From Rattus norvegicus (lineage: Eukaryota; Chordata; Mammalia; Rodentia; Muridae): a stretch of DNA of 64,000 nt. The position numbers and the translations under genes are program-made. Under the pieces are notes generated by a model. It saw only the letters and a list, made by a program, of their open reading frames with translations. It was not told the origin of the DNA and did no database searches. Below, piece after piece: positions 49,141-60,069 of this stretch. The DNA lies in the NCBI RefSeq assembly GCF_036323735.1, contig NW_026947400.1:821467-885466 (forward strand), written 5' to 3'. Each line of letters begins with the position of its first letter. Within the stretch, counting starts at the first letter, position 1.

Positions 49141-50728
49141 GATATAAATGATAAGAATACTGTCAACTAATCATGCCTATTGACTCAGAAATCTAAAGTG
49201 TTATTCAGAGTAATACTAGTGGAAAGACAGAGATGATGAAGTCTCAACTAGAAGCACTTCTCTCTCCCAAATATCAGAGTCAGATAGATACTGCACTTTT
49301 GGAATCCAAAGCATGGAGGAGTTTACTCTGAGCTGAGGACACAATACTTGCCTTTCCATTCTTCTGTGGGACCTTTTTCATTTGGACACAAAGAATGAAG
49401 GCCATGAGCTCTCAGGGAAAAACTGTGCCATTCCCAACACTTTCCCTTTGTAATAAAGAAATGAATTATATAAACACTATGCCTTCCAGGAACCATAAGA
49501 CAGAGATATCCAGATGCTTCTGAGAGGACCCCAGCTCCTGAATCCCCCATGTGGAAGGCTAAGATCAATGTTTTCTGTTCAGCAATACCACTCAACCCTT
49601 GCCAAGGAGTCACTGAGCTTTCCCAAGCACACATCTTTCTTCCTTTTTTTAGACAAAGAAAGAAAGGCATCTTCCTTCTCCCCATTTCTGATCTCTTCAT
49701 CCTCTTTGTTTTCACTCCCTAATAGCTGTTTACTCTGAATTAAATGACAATTACTAAACCTTAGAGGTTCTGAAAGAATACCTGAGAGGGAGATGCAATC
49801 ATGACAAAACTTGTGACATCACAGAAGAAGATAAAGCTCTCCAGCTTGCAAGAGATTTTTCAGGCAGATCCTCATCATGATGTCACTGAGAACTGCCATG
49901 CCCTACTGGCTAAACAGCTTTCCTTACATTGACTAGATTTGAGGGTGCCCTTTCCTGGTATGTCTCCCGTGATTCAGTGGAAACCTTTATGTACTCCATC
50001 TCTCTAAAGAATATGTTATTCAAGGGCTTGGAATGGATAGAAAAGATCTTGTAACATGGAGTAGAGGAGATTCTTCTGAATAATAATTTTATTCCCAGGT
50101 ACTTTTCATGAAATACAGTTCAATTTTGTAGGTTTTCTCTGTTTTCCAATGGTAAGTTTTTCCCAACAGACCTTCAATTGAATGAATACTGTATTTTACT
50201 TTCTTATTGTACATTCCTTGATATGGGACTTTATAAATATTGCTGAATGTGCACTCAAAATTTCTGTTTTCCAATTCCATTTTCTGCAATGATTTTGGCA
50301 ACAAATGTTGTCCAGCTATAGAATGAATATAACAGTCCAAATATTATGTACCTACTTGAAATGATAAACACGTAAATCCCTATTTAATCCCAAAATTACC
50401 AGACATCAGTAAAGCAGAGGACAACATGAACTATAGAATACAGTTCTCTAACTATTTGATATCAGTTCTGCTTTATCTACCATACGGTGTTCCCGTGGCC
50501 AGACTTGAATGTTGTGGATCTTATACTATGATTCATTCTTCAGGAATAATAAGATCCTAGACGAAGAAAGGGAGAGGTATGGCTTAAGCTCCAGGGAAAC
50601 CTCAACATCAATATGTTCACAAGAACAGGAGGGAGTCTATTTGTTATTGTCCTTTGTGGATTCTACACTCTTGACTTAGTTGTGCAGAATCCATGTGAAA
50701 ATCCATGTAGCGGAAGGATCCACCCAAA

Positions 50729-50781
<53 letters not shown>

Positions 50782-50889
50782 ACAAAAATTAGGTAATTTT
50801 GATGAATCTAAGAAGTGCATTCTGCCAGGAACCAGATATTGATATTTCCTGAGAGACACAGGTAGAGCATATTAAATACAGAAGTGAAT
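49141..50889. repeat. Array unit 7 (truncated)
   Basis: Body, TA microsatellite (50729-50778) and the first 110 or so bases of the L1 stub, ending after 'cagaagtgaatg'. The stub breaks off at nearly the same point as that of unit 1. The minus-strand frame at about 49734 behind 'gtcatttaattcag' includes ENKEDEEIRNGEKED and LSLSKKRKK; a different minus-strand frame here is open for 130 codons. Confidence 0.85.
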
Positions 50890-51114
50890 GTGTTCTTGTA
50901 AATATAAAAATAAAAAATAAATTTTCTTTACCCTGCTAACTCTGGCACCAAAGTGTCTGAGATTCTCTGCTAGATATCTTGGGAGAAACACCTCACTCCT
51001 CAGCTGCGCAATGTTTCATGCCACCGCACATTTTCCAATACTCAAACCCTCACATAAAAAAACACACAACACAATACTCTTTGATCCAGTTGATTCGATA
51101 TAATTGTCCATTTA
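50890..51114. other. Unassigned segment before the full-length L1
   Basis: Starts with an A-rich run and continues 'ctttaccctgctaactctggc'. It does not match the L1 5' UTR monomer that begins at about 51115. It may be a piece of another transposon into which the L1 inserted. Confidence 0.3.
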
Positions 51115-51819
51115 AACATACAAACCAGTGAGAGAGAGACCCAACCGCCTGGTCAGGTGGGCACTCCTGAGGCTGCAGAGCGGAAGAGACCACCAACACT
51201 GCTCACCCGTGCCCACATCCCTGGCCCAAGAGGAAACTGTATAAGGCCTCTGGGCTCCCGTGGGGGAGGGCCCAGGAGCGGCAGGACCCCTGCCAGAGAC
51301 ACTGCCGGACCCTGAAGGAAACAGAACGGATAAACAGTTCTCTGCACCCAAATCCCGTGGGAGGGAGAGCTAAACCTTCAGAGAGGCAGACAAGCCTGGG
51401 AAACCAGAAGAGACTGCTCCCTGCACACACATCTCGGACGCCAGAGGAAAAAGCCAAAGACCATCTGGAACACTTCTGCACTGAAGCTCCCGGAAGGGGC
51501 AGCACAGGTCTTCCTGCTTGCTGCCGCTTTAGAGAGCCCCTGGGCAGCACCCCACGAGCGAACCTGAGCCTCGGGACCACAGGTAAGACCAAATTTTCTG
51601 CTGCAAGAAAGCTGCCTGGTGAACTCAAGACACAGGCCCACAGGAACAGCTGAAGACCTGTAGAGAGGAAAAACTACACACCCGAAGGCAGAACACACGG
51701 TCCCCATAACTGTCTGAAAGAGAGGAAAACAGGTCTACAGCACTCCTGACACACAGGCTTATAGGACAGTCTAGCCACTGTCAGAAATAGCAGAACAAAG
51801 TAACACTAGAGATAATCTG
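51115..51819 (+). promoter_or_regulatory. L1 5' UTR (internal promoter region)
   Basis: GC-rich, CpG-containing DNA immediately upstream of ORF1, unlike the AT-rich surroundings. The first 250 bases are homologous, in reverse, to the tandem monomers at 23830 and 24424, so this young copy retains one partial monomer. It should carry the internal RNA polymerase II promoter. A good splice-donor sequence (cag|gtaaga) lies at 51580-51588. No target-site duplication with the 3' flank was found. Confidence 0.85.
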
Positions 51820-52893
51820 ATGGCGAGAGGCAAGTGCAGGAACCCAAGCAACAGAAACCAAGACTGCATGCCATCATCGGAGCCCAATTCTCCCGCCAAA
51901 ACAAACATGGAATATCCAAACACACCAGAAAAGCAAGATCTAGTTTCAAAATCATATTTGATCATGATGCTGGAGGACTTCAAGAAAGACATGAACACAC
52001 TTAGGGAAACACAGGAAATCATTAATAAACAAGTAGAGGCCTACAGAGAGGAATGGCAAAAATCCCTGAAAGAATTCCAGGAAAACACAATCAAACAGAT
52101 GAAGGAATTAAAAATGGAAATAGAAGCAATCAAGAAAGAACACATGGAAACAACCCTGGATATAGAAAACCAAAAGAAGAGACAAGGAGCTGTAGATACA
52201 AGCTTCACCAACAGAATACAAGAGATGGAAGAGAGAATCTCAGGAGCAGAAGATTCCATAGAAATCATTGACTCAACTGTCAAAGATAATGTAAAGCGGA
52301 AAAAGCTACTGGTCCAAAACATACAGGAAATCCAGGACTCAATGAGAAGATCAAACCTAAGGATAATAGGTATAGAAGAGAGTGAAGACTCCCAGCTCAA
52401 AGGACCAGTAAATATCTTCAACAAAGTCATAGAAGAAAACTTCCCTAACCTAAAAAAAGAGATACCCATAGACATACAAGAAGCCTACAAAACTCCAAAT
52501 AGATTGGACCAGAAAAGAAACACCTCCCGTCACATAATTGTCAAAACACCAAACGCACAAAATAAAGAAAGAATATTAAAAGCAGTAAGGGAAAAAGGTC
52601 AAGTAACATATAAAGGGAGACCTATCAGAATCACACCAGACTTCTCGCCAGAAATTATGAAGGCCAGAAGATCCTGGACTGATGTCATACAGACCTTAAG
52701 AGAACACAAATGCCAGCCCAGGTTACTGTATCCAGCAAAACTCTCAATTAACATTGATGGAGAAACCAAGATATCCCATGACAAAACCAAATTTACACAA
52801 TATCTTTCTACAAATCCAGCACTACAAAGGATAATAAATGGTAAAGCCCAACATAAGGAGGCAAGCTATACCCTAGAAGAAGCAAGAAACTAA
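51820..52893 (+). CDS. L1 ORF1 protein (RNA-binding chaperone), intact
   Basis: 357 codons, about the usual size for rodent L1 ORF1p. The protein forms trimers that coat L1 RNA and act as a nucleic-acid chaperone in the retrotransposition complex. Visible parts: a short basic N-terminus, a long coiled coil (about residues 45-155, rich in Glu/Lys with heptads), an RRM starting around SNLRIIGIEE (about 170-180), and a C-terminal domain with RRSWTDVIQTLRE and 'RLLYPAKLSINIDGE'. No stop or frameshift is seen. ORF2 starts 60 bases downstream. The start was chosen because the MARG beginning matches the relic copy at 23473. Expression cannot be judged from sequence. Confidence 0.92.
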   Translation: MARGKCRNPSNRNQDCMPSSEPNSPAKTNMEYPNTPEKQDLVSKSYLIMMLEDFKKDMNTLRETQEIINKQVEAYREEWQKSLKEFQENTIKQMKELKMEIEAIKKEHMETTLDIENQKKRQGAVDTSFTNRIQEMEERISGAEDSIEIIDSTVKDNVKRKKLLVQNIQEIQDSMRRSNLRIIGIEESEDSQLKGPVNIFNKVIEENFPNLKKEIPIDIQEAYKTPNRLDQKRNTSRHIIVKTPNAQNKERILKAVREKGQVTYKGRPIRITPDFSPEIMKARRSWTDVIQTLREHKCQPRLLYPAKLSINIDGETKISHDKTKFTQYLSTNPALQRIINGKAQHKEASYTLEEARN

Positions 52894-52952
52894 TCGTCTT
52901 GGCAACAAAACAAAGAGAATGAAAGCACACAAACATAACCTCACATCCAAAT

Positions 52953-55900
52953 ATGAATATAACGGGAAGCAATAATCACTATTCCTTAATATCTCTCAAT
53001 ATCAATGGCCTCAACTCCCCAATAAAAAGACATAGATTAACAAACTGGATACGCAACGAGGACCCTGCATTCTGCTGCCTACAGGAAACACACCTCAGAG
53101 ACAAAGACAGACACTACCTCAGAGTGAAAGGCTAGAAAACAACTTTCCAAGCAAATGGTCAGAAGAAGCAAGCTGGAGTAGCCATTCTAATATCAAATAA
53201 AATCAATTTCCAACTAAAAGTCATCAAAAAAGATAAGGAAGGACACTTCATATTCATCAAAGGAAAAATCCACCAAGATGAACTCTCAATCCTAAATATC
53301 TATGCCCCAAATACAAGGGCACCTACATACGTAAAAGAAACCTTACTAAAGCTCAAAACACACATTGCACCTCACACAATAATAGTGGGAGATTTCGACA
53401 CCCCACTCTCATCAATGGACAGATCATGGAAACAGAAATTAAACAGTGATGTCGACAGACTAAGAGAAGTCATGAGCCAAATGGACTTAACGGATATTTA
53501 TAGAACATTCTATCCTAAAGCAAAAGGATATACCTTCTTCTCAGCTCCTCATGGTACTTTCTCCAAAATTGACCATATAATTGGTCAAAAAACGGGCCTC
53601 AACAGGTACAGAAAGATAGAAATAATCCCATGCGTGCTATCGGACCACCACGGCCTAAAACTGGTCTTCAATAACAATAAGGGAAGAATGCCCACATATA
53701 CGTGGAAATTGAACAATGCTCTACTCAATGATAACCTGGTCAAGGAAGAAATAAAGAAAGAAATTAAAAACTTTTTAGAATTTAATGAAAATGAAGATAC
53801 AACATACTCAAACTTATGGGACACAATGAAAGCTGTGCTAAGAGGAAAACTCATAGCGCTGAGTGCCTGCAGAAAGAAACAGGAAAGAGCATATGTCAGC
53901 AGCTTGACAGCACACCTAAAAGCTCTAGAACAAAAAGAAGCAAATACACCCAGGAGGAGTAGAAGGCAGGAAATAATCAAACTCAGAGCTGAAATCAACC
54001 AAGTAGAAACAAAAAGGACCATAGAAAGAATCAACAGGACCAAAAGTTGGTTCTTTGAGAAAATCAACAAGATAGATAAACCCTTAGCCAGACTAACGAG
54101 AGGACACAGAGAGTGCGTCCAAATTAACAAAATCAGAAATGAAAAGGGAGACATAACTACAGATTCAGAGGAAATTCAAAAAATCATCAGATCTTACTAT
54201 AAAAACCTATATTCAACAAAATTTGAAAATCTTCAGGAAATGGACTATTTCCTAGACAGATACCAGGTATCAAAGTTAAATCAGGAACAGATAAACCAGT
54301 TAAACAACCCCATAACTCCTAAGGAAATAGAAGCAGTCATTAAAGGTCTCCCAACCAAAAAGAGCCCAGGTCCAGATGGGTTTAGTGCAGAATTCTATCA
54401 AACCTTCATAGAAGACCTCATACCAATATTATCCAAACTATTCCACAAAATTGAAACAGATGGAGCCCTACCGAATTCCTTCTACGAATCTACAATTATT
54501 CTTATACCTAAACCACACAAAGACACAACAAAGAAAGAGAACTTCAGACCAATTTCCCTTATGAATATCGACGCAAAAATACTCAATAAAATTCTGGCAA
54601 ACCGAATTCAAGAGCACATCAAAACAATCATCCACCATGATCAAGTAGGCTTCATCCCAGGCATGCAGGGATGGTTTAATATACGGAAAACCATCAACGT
54701 GATCCATTATATAAACAAACTGAAAGAACAGAACCACATGATCATTTCATTAGATGCTGAGAAAGCATTTGACAAAATTCAACACCCCTTCATGATAAAA
54801 GTCCTGGAAAGAATAGGAATTCAAGGCCCATACCTAAACATAGTAAAAGCCATATACAGCAAACCAGTTGCTAACATTAAACTAAATGGAGAGGAACTTG
54901 AAGCAATCCCACTAAAATCAGGGACTAGACAAGGCTGCCCACTCTCTCCCTACTTATTCAATATAGTTCTTGAAGTTCTAGCCAGAGCAATCAGACAACA
55001 AAAGGAGATCAAAGGGATACAGATCGGAAAAGAAGAGGTCAAAATATCACTATTTGCAGATGATATGATAGTATATTTAAGTGATCCCAAAAGTTCCACC
55101 AGAGAACTACTAAAGCTGATAAACAACTTCAGCAAAGTGGCTGGGTATAAAATTAACTCAAATAAATCAGTTGCCTTCCTCTATACAAAAGAGAAACAAG
55201 CCGAGAAAGAAATTAGGGAAACGACACCCTTCATAATAGACCCAAATAATATAAAGTACCTCGGTGTGACTTTAACCAAGCAAGTAAAAGATCTGTACAA
55301 TAAGAACTTCAAGACACTGAAGAAAGAAATTGAAGAAGACCTCAGAAGATGGAAAGATCTCCCATGCTCATGGATTGGCAGGATTAATATAGTAAAAATG
55401 GCCATTTTACCAAAAGCAATCTACAGATTAAATGCAATCACCATCAAAATACCAATCCAATTCTTCAAAGAGTTAGACAGAACAATTTGCAAATTCATCT
55501 GGAATAACAAAAAACCCAGGATAGCTAAAGCTATACTCAACAATAAAAGGACTTCAGGGGGAATCACTATCCCTGAACTCAAGCAGTATTACAGAGCAAT
55601 AGTGATAAAAACTGCATGGTATTGGTACAGAGACAGACAGATAGACCAATGGAATAGAATTGAAGACCCAGAAATGAACCCACACACCTATGGTCACTTG
55701 ATTTTTGACAAAGGAGCCAAAACCATCCAATGGAAAAAAGATAGCATTTTCAGCAAATGGTGCTGGTTCAACTGGAGGGCAACATGTAGAAGAATGCAGA
55801 TCGATCCATGCTTATCACCCTGTACAAAGCTTAAGTCGAAGTGGATCAAGGACCTCCACATCAAACCAGACACACTCAAACTAATAGAAGAAAAACTAGG

Positions 55901-56779
55901 GAAGCATCTGGAACACATGGGCACTGGAAAAAATTTCCTGAACAAAACACCAATGGCTTATGCTCTAAGATCAAGAATTGACAAATGGGATCTCATAAAA
56001 CTGCAAAGCTTCTGTAAGGCAAAGGACACTGTGGTTAGGAGAAAACGGCAACCAACAGATTGGGAAAAGATCTTTACCAACCCTACAACAGATAGAGGCC
56101 TTATATCCAAAATATACAAAGAACTCAAGAAGTTAGACCGCAGGGAAACAAATAACCCTATTAAAAAATGGGGTTCAGAGCTAAACAAAGAATTCACAGC
56201 TGAGGAATGCCGAATGGCTGAGAAACACCTAAAGAAATGTTCAACATCTTTAGTCATAAGGGAAATGAAATCAAAACAACCCTGAGATTTCACCTCACAC
56301 CAGTGAGAATGGCTAAGATCAAAAACTCAGGTGACAGCAGATGCTGGCGAGGATGTGGAGAAAGAGGAACACTCCTCCATTGTTGGTGGGATTGCAGACT
56401 GGTAAAACCATTCTGGAAATCAGTCTGGAGGTTCCTCAGAAAATTGGACATTGAACTGCCTGAGGATCCAGCTATACCTCTCTTGGGCATATACCCAAAA
56501 GATGCCTCAACATATAAAAGAGACACGTGCTCCACTATGTTCATCGCAGCCTTATTTATAATAGCCAGAAAATGGAAAGAACCCAGATGCCCTTCAACAG
56601 AGGAATGGATACAGAAAATGTGGTACATCTACACAATGGAATACTACTCAGCTATCAAAAACAACGAGTTTATGAAATTCGTAGGCAAATGGTTGGAACT
56701 GGAAAATATCATCCTGAGTGAACTAACCCAATCACAGAAAGACATACATGGTATGCACTTATTGATAAGTGGCTATTAG
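52953..56779 (+). pseudogene. L1 ORF2 (endonuclease-reverse transcriptase), disabled
   Basis: The usual product nicks target DNA and reverse-transcribes L1 RNA. One missing base apart, the reading frame would be about 1275 codons, the family norm. Codons 1-240 are the AP-like endonuclease (SLNINGLNS, LQETHL, SDHHG), and codons about 500-775 the reverse transcriptase, with FADD at 701-704. The end carries a Cys-rich motif (CWRGC...LLHCWWDC at about 56339-56400). Three defects: codon 61 is TAG at 53133-53135, where Trp is expected; codon 149 is Asp instead of Asn in the GDFN motif; and one base is missing after 56267, ending the main frame at 56285 and moving the tail into another frame (open to 56779). 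From 53385 to 56285 the frame is otherwise open, so decay is recent. Confidence 0.93.
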
Positions 56780-57520
56780 CCCAAATGCTTGAATTACCCT
56801 AGATCCCTAGAACAAACGAAACTCAAGACGGATGATCAAAATGTGAATGCTTCACTCCTTCTTTAAATGAGGAAAAAGAATACCCTTGGCAGGGAAGGGA
56901 GAGGCAAAGATTAAAACAGAGACTGAAGGAACACCCATTTAGAGCCTGCCCCCCATGTGGCCCATACATATACAGCCACCCAATTGGACTAGATGGATGA
57001 AGCAAAGAAGTGCAGACCGACAGGAGCCGGATGTAGATCGCTCCTGAGAGACACAGCCAGAATACAGCAAATACAGAGGCGAATGCCAGCAGCAAACCAC
57101 TGAACTGAGAATAGGACCCCCGTTGAAGGAATCAGAGAAAGAACTGGAAGAGCTTGAAGGGGCTCATGACCCCAAAAGTACAACAATGCCAAGCAACCAG
57201 AGCTTCCAGGGACTAAGCCACTACCTAAAGACTATACATGGACTGACCCTGGACTCTGACCCCATAGGTAGCAATGAATATCCTAGTAAGAGCACCAGTG
57301 GAAGGGGAAGCCCTGGGTCCTGCTAAGACTGAACCCCCAGTGAACTAGTCTATGGGGGGAGGGCGGCAATGGTGGGAGAGTTGGGAGGGGAACACCCATA
57401 AGGAAGGGGAGGGGGGAGGGGGATGTTTGCCCGGAAACCGGGAAAGGGAATAACACTCGAAATGTATATAAGAAATACTCAAGTTAATAAAAAAAAATAA
57501 TAATAATAATAATAATAAGT
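56780..57520 (+). mobile_element. L1 3' UTR, G-rich tract and tail
   Basis: Follows the ORF2 tail stop. Contains 'gagagacacagccagaat', the block that recurs in every array stub, then a G-rich tract at 57353-57425 with several GGG runs, 'gaaatgtatataag' and a tail of A and AAT repeats. It is nearly the same as the 3' UTR of the truncated copy at 60958-61870. Confidence 0.93.
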
Positions 57521-58145
57521 AATAAGCAAAGGCGAGGTTTATTATGGAGACCTACTATAGAGAACTCTGGGCCGACATGTAACTGCGTAAGAGACAGAGG
57601 TGTTGACCCAGAAATTTAAAAGTGAGTGGGTTATATAGGGAAAGCTAGGGGCTTTGGCGTGGTTACACACAATTGGCTAATTTTTGCCGTGGCTATAAGT
57701 GATTGGCTCTTTCAAACAGACAACACAGCAGAAGAGTACGTGCTGACTGGGGCGTAGAGGATTTTAGAAGCTAGGGGCTTATCAGGGTTTGAAAGAGGTC
57801 TGGTTAAGGTGTGACTCTGAATATGCTGGGGGAGGTGCCCTTCTGTTTCTTAGTGGCCTGTCAGTCTTGGCCATAGGTCAGGCCCCACCATGTCTGGATA
57901 TTGAAACTTATTCTTTTTATTTTATATTTTAAACCTTAAATCTGTATAATTTTCTTTTCTCTCCCCTTTTCGCTCTCTCTCCATCTCCTCCTTTTCTCTG
58001 CCTGTACTCCGATCTCAACTCTCCTTCCCATGCCCCTAAATAAACTTTATTCTATACTAGTCCCCATCTAATGACTGGTGTCTGGATGTGCAGGGGAGGA
58101 TGCCTCAGCATGGGCCGGCTGAGGTATCCCCTCCAGTACACTCTT
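57521..58145. other. LTR-like segment
   Basis: Directly after the L1 tail. It has short duplicated phrases ('gctaggggcttt', 'gctaggggctta'; 'gattggct', 'aattggct'), a long C/T tract (57950-58010), and 'ctaaataaactttattctatact' near 58037, typical of the poly-A signal region of a rodent LTR. No TG...CA boundaries or repeat pair could be fixed. It may be part of an LTR element interrupted by the L1. Confidence 0.35.
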
Positions 58146-58854
58146 TAAATCATAAATTTGGCTTTTTTGACCAAGCCAGGTCAGTCATTCAACAGGTTCT
58201 CCAGGACAGGAGTGAGGATTACAAAGGAAAAGACAATTAGGCAACATTTAATATTACATTCTGAGGCTGAAGTAGCTTTAATTTTCTCAGTCTGCTTTTA
58301 TGTCACTTTAATTACATGCAGAATGATCACATCAATTCTGAGTCGAGGTGATAAACAAAATCCTGTAAACCCTTTTTGGGGACTAATCAGGATGACTAAT
58401 ACAAAAGGACTGCCATACAAGCTTCAGCTGACCCTGCTCTGAGCTCTGCATTAACTCAAATGTAAATGTTCTTAATCAGGGTCTATTTTCTTAGTTCAAA
58501 CCCAAAGTAAGATTTCTGCCCCAGGATTTTTCTTTTGTTCTGATAATGTGAGATTCCTGCTAAGTGTCTAGAAGCAAGTAGCAACAGAAAGGTTCTCTAC
58601 ACTTTTTATAAAACACATCAATTCTAACAGTTGGAACTGTGCTGTATGGAAAGTTAGAGAAGCTTGAGTGATGCAAGCAGGAAACAAAACATTGTCATAC
58701 TTCAGTGAAACCTCACTCTCCAGTACTGAGGAGGACCTGAGCTACAGTGTCCATAGCAGTAATTTCTCAATGATAGGGAGACACTTTATCATTGGTTATC
58801 TCCTTATTTTAAACTGTCATGTTTTTTTTTTCAGGATACGCAGATGATATTTAT
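58146..58854. other. No recognisable feature
   Basis: The 94-codon frame at 58158-58442 has no motif. No repeat recognised. Confidence 0.35.
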
Positions 58855-59065
58855 TTATTCGATTGTCAGTTTTTATGTATTTAATGTGTGTGGGTATTTT
58901 GTCTGCATTATGTGGTGTCCACATGAATGCCTGATGCTTAGAAAGCCAAAGAAGGTGTCAGAGCATTTTGGTTGTGAGTTCACAGTTACTTGCTAGAATT
59001 GAACTTGGGTCCTTTGTGAGAACAGCCAATGCTCTGAACCACTGAGCCAATCTCCCTGGTTAAGC
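58855..59065 (-). mobile_element. B3/B2-type SINE
   Basis: Plus strand reads the reverse of a B3/B2 SINE: 'tttaatgtgtgtgggtatttt', 'aatgcctgatgcttagaaagcc', 'gaattgaacttgggtcctttg', 'ccaatgctctgaaccactgagccaatctcc'. The last part holds the tRNA-derived A and B box region in reverse. Moderately diverged. Confidence 0.85.
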
Positions 59066-60069
59066 CATCCATAAATAGGAGTTGGAAGTGCCATTTCCAC
59101 ATCTAGATACTAGGATAAAGAGTTCCACCAATATATCCCTTGTATGTGTGTCCAGAACCTTCCAGGGGTACCTGAAAAGATCTTCCCAGTTCAGGCCCAA
59201 TACCTCTGAGACTTTCGCATGGTAACCCCAGATTTAGTCACCTTGATGTTGGCCTGAGCCATTCAAAATGAAAGCAGTAAAAAGTTCTTAAGAAGCCATG
59301 GCTTTTTGTTTAGCTTTTGGTTATTAGCATCTTTGATGAAAAGCTGGAATATAGGAAAAAGTTTTTGAACATGAATTTGGGATCATAGAATTCACATCCA
59401 ACAAACTGGCATCAGAGCTGGAGAGTGGAGACTCAGAAGGTTTTTGAGAACTGTCCAAAGCTACATCTCCTTTCCCCTTGCAACTGCAAGAGCAGGAGAG
59501 ACCATTTTCTGAGTTGTACTGTTTTGTATTGCAATGGGCTTGGTAATGAGAAAGCGCAATGCGTCCCTTTGTAGCCTCAGAATCCAGGCTCTCCTATGTC
59601 AGTTACCCAAGTTTCAGGATGGCACATGTGCACTGCCACAGTTCTAGCAGGAAATTGAAGACTTCTGTATTCTGTTGTCTTCCTCATGGGCTGAGGCTCC
59701 ATGTCAATAGCATCTTTCAAGGCTGTTCCTCTGCAGCTCCGAAACCTTTCTTTTATTTTTAAATGTAAAGCAAGATTATTTTGCCTATTAAGTAGAGTTC
59801 TTAAACTACCACTACTTGGTAAACAATGTGAATTTGTATAAGTCATCTTAAAAGCCTGAGGTTTGCTTTCACTGTTCTTGTTTATTAATGAGTTGTTAAA
59901 AAGATGCAGCCTATTCTAACAGGACAAATATTTTTTTAACAATTTCATGTTGAGTTAATGAAGGCTCACAAATGAGCAATAATCCTCAATGAGGAAAACA
60001 AAAAGCTGTTGTCTACAAGGGACAGTGCACACACACAAACAAAAAGAACTGTCTAAAAATAATTAACTT
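59066..60069. other. No recognisable feature
   Basis: No gene or repeat identified; overlapping opposed frames around 59559-59846 have no motif. Confidence 0.35.

Larger units (their letters stand above)
51115..57520 (+). mobile_element. Full-length young rat L1
   Basis: 6.4 kb with 5' UTR, ORF1, ORF2, 3' UTR and tail in the normal order. The element is complete in structure but ORF2 is disabled. ORF1 could still be made from it in principle. Confidence 0.93.

Noticed and set aside
17650..50889. CRISPR-like or satellite array
   Set aside because: Units are over 2 kb, contain L1 stubs and occur in a mammalian genome; neither short direct repeats with unique spacers nor satellite-length monomers are present.
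52041..52475. 144-codon minus-strand ORF
   Set aside because: Antisense shadow of the ORF1 coiled coil.
53585..54154. 189-codon minus-strand ORF, apparently membrane-like
   Set aside because: Antisense shadow of L1 ORF2 coding DNA, where A-rich sense codons give Phe/Leu/Ser-rich reverse translations.
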